5,367 nt of DNA from an uncultured Eubacteriales bacterium (GTDB taxonomy: Bacteria; Bacillota; Clostridia; Peptostreptococcales; Anaerovoracaceae). Below the pieces are notes generated by a model. It saw only the letters and a list, made by a program, of their open reading frames with translations. It ran no database searches and was not told the DNA's origin. Below are positions 1-3,867 of this stretch, piece after piece. The first letter of the stretch is position 1; the number at the start of each line of letters is the position of its first letter. A program made the position numbers and the translations under genes. The stretch spans positions 1 to 5,367 of the forward strand of contig CADBFL010000141.1 in assembly GCA_902793875.1 (NCBI GenBank). Reading direction: 5' to 3'.

Positions 1-67
1 CCTCGCTCAGCTTCCGGAGTGGTCACGCAGCTTCTCCCTGCAGCTGTAGCGCAAGCCGCGGCAAAAA

Positions 68-104
68 TGTGTATGATCCGGTCATTTTCCGGATTTCATG
101 CACA
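68..104. repeat. Inverted-repeat unit 1
   Basis: The arms are 68-76 (TGTGTATGA) and 96-104 (TCATGCACA), and the pairing extends one base outward (A67 with T105). The single variant base leaves a G-T wobble when read as plus-strand RNA and a C-A mismatch on the minus strand. This is the only unit with a strong inner stem in the core: TCCGG (77-81) pairs with CCGGA (89-93), leaving a 7-nt loop and a 2-nt bulge. Read leftwards it is followed by five T residues (the A-run at 63-67). Confidence 0.85.
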
Positions 105-144
105 TAAACCACCTGATCGAAGCGTTCCTGAAGCACGTAAGCAT

Positions 145-188
145 AAAAAATGTGTATGAAATGCCTGTTATCGACGATTCATACACAT
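145..188 (-). terminator. Possible intrinsic terminator, leftward (unit 2 hairpin)
   Basis: Read on the minus strand, the direction of serS, the ten-pair hairpin of unit 2 (arms 179-188 and 150-159) is followed by a run of T residues (A-run 145-150 on the plus strand, one base of which is in the stem). It could end serS transcription about 255 bp past the stop codon. Against this, the stem is not GC-rich and the loop is long. Unit 1 shows the same layout with five T residues (63-67). The T-runs are seen; terminator function is inferred. Confidence 0.3.
151..187. repeat. Inverted-repeat unit 2
   Basis: The arms 151-159 (TGTGTATGA) and 179-187 (TCATACACA) are perfect inverted copies, and A150/T188 adds a tenth pair. 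The 19-bp core has no strong internal pairing. Unit 2 and unit 3 are only 16 bp apart, so the right arm of unit 2 could also pair with the left arm of unit 3 (204-212). Confidence 0.88.
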
Positions 189-201
189 AATTTGTTGAAA
201 T

Positions 202-254
202 ATTGTGTATGAACTCCCCGTTTCCGGGCATTTATACACAATTTTTCTTTTTTT
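202..254 (+). terminator. Possible intrinsic terminator, rightward (unit 3 hairpin)
   Basis: On the plus strand the unit 3 stem (202-212 with 232-242, one G-T wobble, plus an inner CCCG/CGGG stem) is followed by T-rich sequence at 242-254, a run of T broken by one C. This resembles an intrinsic terminator for a gene entering from the left and facing serS. No such gene is visible in the window, so the assignment rests on the hairpin and T-tract alone. Confidence 0.3.
204..240. repeat. Inverted-repeat unit 3, containing an exact TTATNCACA box
   Basis: The arms are 204-212 (TGTGTATGA) and 232-240 (TTATACACA), and pairing extends outward by two bases (202-203 with 241-242). The right arm matches the DnaA-box consensus TTATNCACA exactly, the only one of the eight arms to do so. 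The core can form a short CCCG/CGGG stem (217-220 with 225-228). Rightwards the unit is followed by a T-rich tract at 242-254. Confidence 0.87.
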
Positions 255-285
255 AAGCCATTTTTTAGAGTCAGATCCCGAAATT

Positions 286-322
286 TGTGTATGATCTTAT
301 TATTTTTCCGAATTCATACACA
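286..322. repeat. Inverted-repeat unit 4, with 13-bp perfect arms
   Basis: The arms TGTGTATGA (286-294) and TCATACACA (314-322) are perfect, and the match extends to 13 bp: 282-294 (AATTTGTGTATGA) is the exact inverse of 314-326. The core is AT-rich with no obvious inner stem. This is the unit nearest serS, 120 bp past its stop codon. Confidence 0.88.
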
Positions 323-340
323 AATTCACCGGAACACTGA

Positions 341-373
341 GCGGCAGGTCCCTGACTTGTCCGGCGGCAGGTC
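341..373. repeat. 10-bp direct repeat GCGGCAGGTC
   Basis: GCGGCAGGTC occurs at 341-350 and again at 364-373, 23 bp apart. The sequence between the copies is not repeated. The second copy ends 2 bp before the pentamer tract, so the repeat may be part of the same repeat-prone stretch. No function can be assigned. Confidence 0.6.
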
Positions 374-375
374 TG

Positions 376-430
376 TGATCTGATCTGATGTGATGTGACC
401 TGACCTGACCTGATCTGATGTGATCTGATC
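376..430. repeat. Pentanucleotide tandem repeat (TGAYS), 11 units
   Basis: Eleven uninterrupted 5-bp units fill this tract: five TGATC, three TGATG and three TGACC, all fitting TGAYS. Variation is confined to the last two bases of each unit. The tract begins right after the 10-bp direct repeat and ends 12 bp short of the serS stop codon on the opposite strand. The five TGATC units carry five GATC sites. Because 5 is not a multiple of 3, length changes would disturb a reading frame, but the tract lies outside any gene seen here. It is likely a microsatellite prone to slippage; a binding role is possible but unsupported. Confidence 0.85.
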
Positions 431-442
431 CGGCCCGGTCCG

Positions 443-1736
443 CTACTTTATCACTTCCCGGCCGCCCATGTACGGTCTCAGCGCTTCAGGTATGACGACG
501 CTGCCGTCCTCCTGCTGATAGTTTTCGAGTATGGCCGCGACCGTTCTGCCGACCGCAAGTCCCGATCCGTTCAGCGTATGCACGAATTCAGGCTTCGAAT
601 CCTTGTCCCTTCTGAACCTGATGCCCGCGCGCCTCGCCTGGAAGTCCTCGAAGTCCGAGCAGCTCGAGATCTCGACATATCTGCCGTAGCTCGGCATCCA
701 CACTTCGATATCGTAGGTCATCGCCGAACTGAATCCGAGATCGCCGGTCGAAAGCCTGACTACCCTGTACGGTATCGACTACCCTGTACGGTATCCCGAG
801 TCTTATCAGGACTTCCTCTGCGTCGGCCGTAAGCTTTTCGAGCTCATCATACGAAGTCTCAGGTGTCGTGAACTTGACCATCTCGACCTTGTTGAACTGG
901 TGCTGGCGGATCAGCCCTCTGGTATCCCTGCCCGCGGAGCCCGCCTCCTTGCGGAAGCACGGTGTATATGCCGTATAATATACCGGCAGTTCATCTCCCG
1001 GGATTATCTCCTTCGCCCTCAGGTTGGTCACAGGGACTTCGGCCGTCGGGATGAGGAACATATCCTTCGCCGGAAGATAAAACATGTCGTCTTCGAACTT
1101 AGGCAGCTGGCCGGTTCCTGTCATCGTCTCGCGGTTTGCCATAAACGGCGGCAGGATCTCGGTATATCCCTGCTCTTCCGTATGCAGGTCGAGCATGAAA
1201 TTGATGACGGCCCTTTCGAGCTTTGCTCCGAGCCCTTTATACACAGTGAACCTCGCGCCGGCGATCTTGCCCGCGCGTTCAAAGTCCAGGATATCCAGGC
1301 CTTCGCCGATGTCCCAGTGAGCTTTCGCTTCAAAGCCGAACTCCTTCGGCTCGCCGACTCTGCGCAGCTCGACGTTGTCGGAATCGTCCTCACCGGTCTG
1401 TACCTGAGGATTCGGGACGTTCGGTATCCCGAGCAGCACGTTCCTCAGCTCCTCCTCGACTTCAGCGACCTCGCCGTCGAGTTCCTTGATGCGGGCCGAG
1501 AGCTGCTTCATCTCTTTAAAGAGTTCCGATACGTCTTTCCCCTCTTTCTTAAGCTTAGGCACCTCCCTCGAAGTGACGTTCTGCTTGTTTTTGAGAGCCT
1601 CGACTTCAGCGAGGATCTCCCTCCTCTTCACATCGAGGTCCCGGGCTTTTTCGATTTCGAAATCGCCCTTGCAGCGTCTTTCGACTCCGGCTTTAACTTC
1701 GTCATAGTGTTCTCTGATCCGTTTGATATCCAGCAT
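443..1736 (-). pseudogene. serS: Seryl-tRNA synthetase, frameshifted by a 19-bp duplication
   Basis: Class II aminoacyl-tRNA synthetase that activates serine with ATP and charges tRNA-Ser (and tRNA-Sec where present) in the cytoplasm. Translation from the ATG at 1736 has AAAGGA (1745-1750) as ribosome binding site. Residues about 30-100 form the charged helical hairpin that grips the tRNA long arm. Motif 1 lies near 168-197, the serine-binding TAE at 231-233, and motif 2 near 261-281 (begins FRKEAGS, ends RQHQF). The frame is lost after residue 320 (GIPYRVV) because a 19-bp segment is doubled; the shifted frame runs to 588 and would end after 382 residues. The missing part continues in another frame down to the TAG at 443: TGDLGF, ISSCSDFEDFQARR, and motif 3 NGSGLAVGRT. 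Deleting one repeat copy gives a continuous 424-residue protein, normal for the family. As written it lacks motif 3 and should be inactive. Since serS is normally essential, an assembly error, a second gene copy or a very recent mutation must be considered. Confidence 0.95.
758..795. repeat. Perfect 19-bp tandem duplication inside serS
   Basis: The unit GACTACCCTGTACGGTATC fills 758-776 and is repeated without change at 777-795. Nineteen is not a multiple of three, so the extra copy shifts the serS frame. On the coding strand a single copy reads through YRVV directly into RLSTGDLGF, the conserved order in bacterial SerRS, which shows that one copy is the ancestral state. Identity of the two copies means the event is recent or artificial. 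Such duplications can revert by slippage or recombination. Confidence 0.93.
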
Positions 1737-1756
1737 TTTCGTGTTCCTTTTTTCCG

Positions 1757-1762
1757 ATTATA
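1757..1762 (-). promoter_or_regulatory. TATAAT, possible -10 element before serS
   Basis: The 89-bp gap between glnA and serS contains a perfect TATAAT on the minus strand, in a local AT-rich stretch that is unusual for this window. No TTGACA-like -35 lies about 17 bp upstream (the hexamer there reads GAACCG), and no extended -10 TG is present. Transcription starting about 7 bp downstream would leave a leader of only about a dozen bases that begins at the ribosome binding site. The gap is too short for a T-box leader. An internal promoter for serS is possible but weakly supported. Confidence 0.2.
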
Positions 1763-1825
1763 TATTGGCTTTTTATTGGCGGTTCCGGCAGCGGAGACGC
1801 ATTCTTCAGCCGGCGCGTCCCGCGA

Positions 1826-3751
1826 TCAGAATATGTTCCTTCTGTATCTCGCGTAGACCTCGCGCAGCTCTTCGAGCTTCTCTTCGATCTCGTTCTCGTA
1901 TCTGCTGAGCGCAGGGTAATCGGCCGCTTCTATTGCCTTGCGGGCCTTCATCAGGAGCGATTCTCTCCCCTTCTCCTCATGTCCGATCAGTGACTTGAGC
2001 TCGGTTATCTTCGCCCAGTTCACAGCATCGTATTCGTTCGAGTCGTCCTCGTGAAGCTTCACGCAGCTCCTCAGGACATCCATGGTGTTCGGGATGTACC
2101 TGTCGTGGTATTCCATCGACCATTTGAGTATCATCTGTTCCCGGTACGAGCGGAGCGTCTTCTCGTCGGCCTCATTGCCTCCGGTTATCAGAGTGACCCT
2201 GTCAGGATCGAAGCAGCTGTCGCCCCAGTTGAGGAAGCTCTCCCATACGTTGGCAGGAGCTCTGCCGAAGAGCCGCTCTCTTTCTTCAGCCGTGTAGTCT
2301 GTAAAGATATCGCGCTCCGACCTGTATTCGCGGTCCGTCTCGAGATAAAAATCCTTTTCTCCGTACTTCTTGCTTATCGAAGCTTCGAGTTCTTCAGATG
2401 TCTTGCCCGCCGCCAGCACGGCCTTTATGCCTTCGAGCATGATCCTGAATACCGAACCGATGACCAGGTATGTGTTGGAATGAGGGTTCGGCGACCTGAG
2501 CTCGAACCTCGTCGAAAGCGGGTTCTTGCGGTCTCTTACCAGACCCACCAGCACGGTCCTGTTTCGTGATGGCGTCAGGTGATCCTGCCCGAGCGACGTG
2601 ACCACGCAGACCGGGGCCTCGTAGCCCGGCTTGAGCCTCTGGAACGAATCGTGCGTAGGCGCGACTACAGGATAGACCAGCCCGTAGTTTTTGAGAAGAC
2701 CCATCAGAGCGCCGTATCCCAGCGGACTCATGAAATTCCCGTCAGGATCAGCCGGCTCGAAGACGTTCACTCTGCTGCCGTCCTTAAGTTTTACGGATAT
2801 CCCGAAGTGGGTGTGCTCGCCCGAGCCGGCCACTCCGTAGATCGGCTTCGCCAGAAAAGTGACTTCAAGGCTGTTCATTCGGAACACGTCCCTGATGATA
2901 TGTCTTATCTGGGCCTCGTTGTCAGCAGCCTGCATCGGGTCTGCGTATTTCCAGTCGATCTCCAGCTGCTCCATGATATGGTCGAAGTTGCCGGAGTTTC
3001 CCATCTTTGCCTTTACTCCGCCGACCTCCTTATGTCCCATCTCAACGCCGAAGCCGTAGTGATCGAGTATCTCAAGGGTCTGCTCCAGCGCCGTTGCGAC
3101 AGGTCCGGAGACCCTCTGCCAGTATTGCTCCTTGAGTTCCTGCGCGATCGAGAGCTGATCGCGATCGGCCCTGTCGTCAGGCGTCTTTACCCAGAATTCG
3201 AGCTCGGTCGCGCTGTTGAGCAGTATCTCGTCTATGTCATCGACGCTGTCCACACCTCCGGTGTGCCCGAATACATACGGATGCGCCTCAAGCTCCTTTC
3301 TGAGCTCTTCGGCAAACATGTCGACCGACTCTTTCAGATATATCCTCGGCCCCACCAGGGTATCTCCGTTGTGCCGCAGATATGACGGTATCCTCAGCGT
3401 ACCCGTCGGAAGACCGGTCTCGTAGTCGATGTTGTCGTAGTTATACTCCACGAACCAGTTGACCTCCATGTCTGGCACCAGGTCGACCCTCGCATTCGAA
3501 AGGTCTGCGATAGTCGGCAGCGCAACGGAGGACCCGTCGGTCTGGACTCCGTCCGCAAGCATCTTCCCCATATTTTCGAGGAGCAGCCCGACCGGGATCT
3601 TCTCGTCGGTGTTGTGGTTTCCCATGTCGACGGCCGTAAACGATACGAACTTGACCTCAGGATGGGCCAAAAGGCGGCTCCGGACCGCCTCTTCATCGTG
3701 CTCGTCCGGAGTCAGTGTATACAACATTCTGTTCAAATCAAAATCGATCAT
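1826..3751 (-). CDS. glnA: Glutamine synthetase, long GSI-like form (641 aa)
   Basis: Makes glutamine from glutamate, ammonia and ATP, the main entry of ammonium into metabolism, in the cytoplasm as an oligomer. The ATG at 3751 follows AAGGAAGAAGG (3761-3771) at 9 bp spacing. The N-terminal domain carries DGSS (72-75), the loop that in GSI holds the ammonium-binding Asp. The catalytic domain shows ATELEF (181-186, metal-binding Glu pair), HKEVGG (240-245) and LEIDWKYAD (263-271) with metal-ligand Glu residues, GSGEHTH (309-315, His ligand), FQRLKPGYEAP (370-380, glutamate and nucleotide site), SRNR (395-398) and RFELRSPNP (415-423). Compared with common GSI of about 440-470 residues there are two differences: about 14 extra residues between the two metal-ligand glutamates (near 243-262), and about 150 extra C-terminal residues, rich in charged helix at 570-640. 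The NLYDLP adenylylation segment of GSI is absent. It is not the roughly 700-residue GSIII type by these motifs. Ammonia ligation is likely; ligation of another amine cannot be excluded. Confidence 0.92.
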   Translation of the reverse strand: MIDFDLNRMLYTLTPDEHDEEAVRSRLLAHPEVKFVSFTAVDMGNHNTDEKIPVGLLLENMGKMLADGVQTDGSSVALPTIADLSNARVDLVPDMEVNWFVEYNYDNIDYETGLPTGTLRIPSYLRHNGDTLVGPRIYLKESVDMFAEELRKELEAHPYVFGHTGGVDSVDDIDEILLNSATELEFWVKTPDDRADRDQLSIAQELKEQYWQRVSGPVATALEQTLEILDHYGFGVEMGHKEVGGVKAKMGNSGNFDHIMEQLEIDWKYADPMQAADNEAQIRHIIRDVFRMNSLEVTFLAKPIYGVAGSGEHTHFGISVKLKDGSRVNVFEPADPDGNFMSPLGYGALMGLLKNYGLVYPVVAPTHDSFQRLKPGYEAPVCVVTSLGQDHLTPSRNRTVLVGLVRDRKNPLSTRFELRSPNPHSNTYLVIGSVFRIMLEGIKAVLAAGKTSEELEASISKKYGEKDFYLETDREYRSERDIFTDYTAEERERLFGRAPANVWESFLNWGDSCFDPDRVTLITGGNEADEKTLRSYREQMILKWSMEYHDRYIPNTMDVLRSCVKLHEDDSNEYDAVNWAKITELKSLIGHEEKGRESLLMKARKAIEAADYPALSRYENEIEEKLEELREVYARYRRNIF

Positions 3752-3793
3752 GCGCTTTCGCCTTCTTCCTTATCTCTCTGTCCCCTGAATATC

Positions 3794-3820
3794 CGGCCGG
3801 GGGAACAGGTCCCCTGGCCG
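3794..3820. promoter_or_regulatory. GC-rich hairpin in the glnA leader
   Basis: CGGCCGGGGG (3794-3803) pairs with CCCCTGGCCG (3811-3820) around a 7-nt loop: nine Watson-Crick pairs and one G-T wobble as plus-strand RNA, or an A-C mismatch in the minus-strand transcript. In the glnA direction it lies about 40 bases before the start codon and is not followed by a T-run, so it is not a standard terminator for that strand. On the plus strand it is followed by TTGATCCTTTTT. It may shape the glnA leader RNA; no known regulator site (such as a GlnR box) is visible. Confidence 0.35.
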
Positions 3821-3836
3821 TTGATCCTTTTTATGC

Positions 3837-3863
3837 GGACCGGACATATCTGCCGGCCGGTCC
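3837..3863 (-). terminator. Hairpin just after the UPF0182 stop; weak terminator candidate
   Basis: GGACCGG (3837-3843) and CCGGTCC (3857-3863) are perfect 7-bp inverted copies around a 13-nt loop, starting 4 bases past the UPF0182 stop codon. A GC-rich stem right behind a stop codon is typical of an intrinsic terminator, but the next bases on the minus strand are GCATAAAAAGG rather than T-rich. It may instead protect the 3' end of the message or attenuate read-through into glnA. Confidence 0.3.
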
Positions 3864-3867
3864 CGTT

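Larger units (their letters stand above)
65..326. repeat. Array of four 37-bp inverted-repeat units (eight TYATNCACA 9-mers)
   Basis: Each unit is TGTGTATGA, then a 19-bp core, then the inverted 9-mer TCATACACA or a one-base variant. Units lie at 68-104, 151-187, 204-240 and 286-322. Arm length, core length (19) and total length (37) are identical in all four, while the core sequences are unrelated. Left arms start 83, 53 and 82 bp apart. Written in one orientation the eight arms are six TCATACACA, one TCATGCACA (96-104) and one TTATACACA (232-240). All fit TYATNCACA, so the two variations fall at positions 2 and 5. This resembles the DnaA box TTATNCACA, whose fifth position is degenerate. 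A DnaA-binding cluster, another dimeric operator, or a hairpin array would all fit. Conserved arms at fixed spacing with free cores argue for protein binding, while pairing kept by G-T wobbles argues for RNA. The structure is certain; the function is inference. Confidence 0.85.
1..442. other. Gene-free, repeat-rich region downstream of serS
   Basis: No reading frame here looks like a real gene. The interval holds, from left to right, about 60 bp of ordinary GC-rich sequence, an AT-rich block (about 65-326) with four inverted-repeat units, a 10-bp direct repeat (341-350 and 364-373), and a pentanucleotide tract (376-430) ending 12 bp before the serS stop codon. GATC occurs nine times (starting at 75, 115, 274, 293, 377, 382, 412, 422 and 427), far more than chance for 442 bp, although five of these belong to the pentamer tract. 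The left neighbour is outside the window, so it is unknown whether the region lies between convergent genes or genes in tandem. Confidence 0.7.

Noticed and set aside
1..49. C-terminal end of a plus-strand gene (frame 2, ending ...SFSLQL then TAG)
   Set aside because: Only 15 codons are visible and the sequence matches no family I recognise. Other frames through the same bases are equally open, so it cannot be supported, although a gene end here would fit the rightward hairpin at 202-254.
65..326. CRISPR array
   Set aside because: The conserved parts are 9-13-bp arms in inverted pairs, not direct repeats of 25 bp or more. Intervals are uneven (46, 16, 45 bp) and no cas gene is visible.
65..326. 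Integron attC sites or recombinase core sites
   Set aside because: The arms lack the RYYYAAC/GTTRRRY ends of attC and the 11-6-11 layout of dif, and no integrase or cassette genes are present.
376..430. DnaA-trio element
   Set aside because: DnaA-trios are 3-bp repeats next to DnaA boxes; this tract has a strict 5-bp period.
443..721. Separate small gene starting at the ATG at 721
   Set aside because: Its product is the C-terminal part of SerRS including motif 3, continuous with the upstream part once the 19-bp duplication is removed. It lacks a convincing ribosome binding site.
1737..1825. T-box leader or glnA terminator in the glnA-serS gap
   Set aside because: 89 bp is too short for a T-box. 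The only inverted repeat (CCGGC 1785-1789 with GCCGG 1809-1813) is a 5-bp stem with a 19-nt loop and no T-run after it.
900..1856. Long open frame of 318 codons on the plus strand, opposite serS
   Set aside because: It lies antisense to well-conserved SerRS sequence, its product shows no family features, and such frames arise from the codon bias of the real gene. The same applies to the plus-strand frames at 2051-2569 and 2579-3385 opposite glnA.
3752..3867. GlnR box or promoter for glnA
   Set aside because: No TGTNAN7TNACA-like site and no credible -35/-10 pair was found in the gap on the minus strand.
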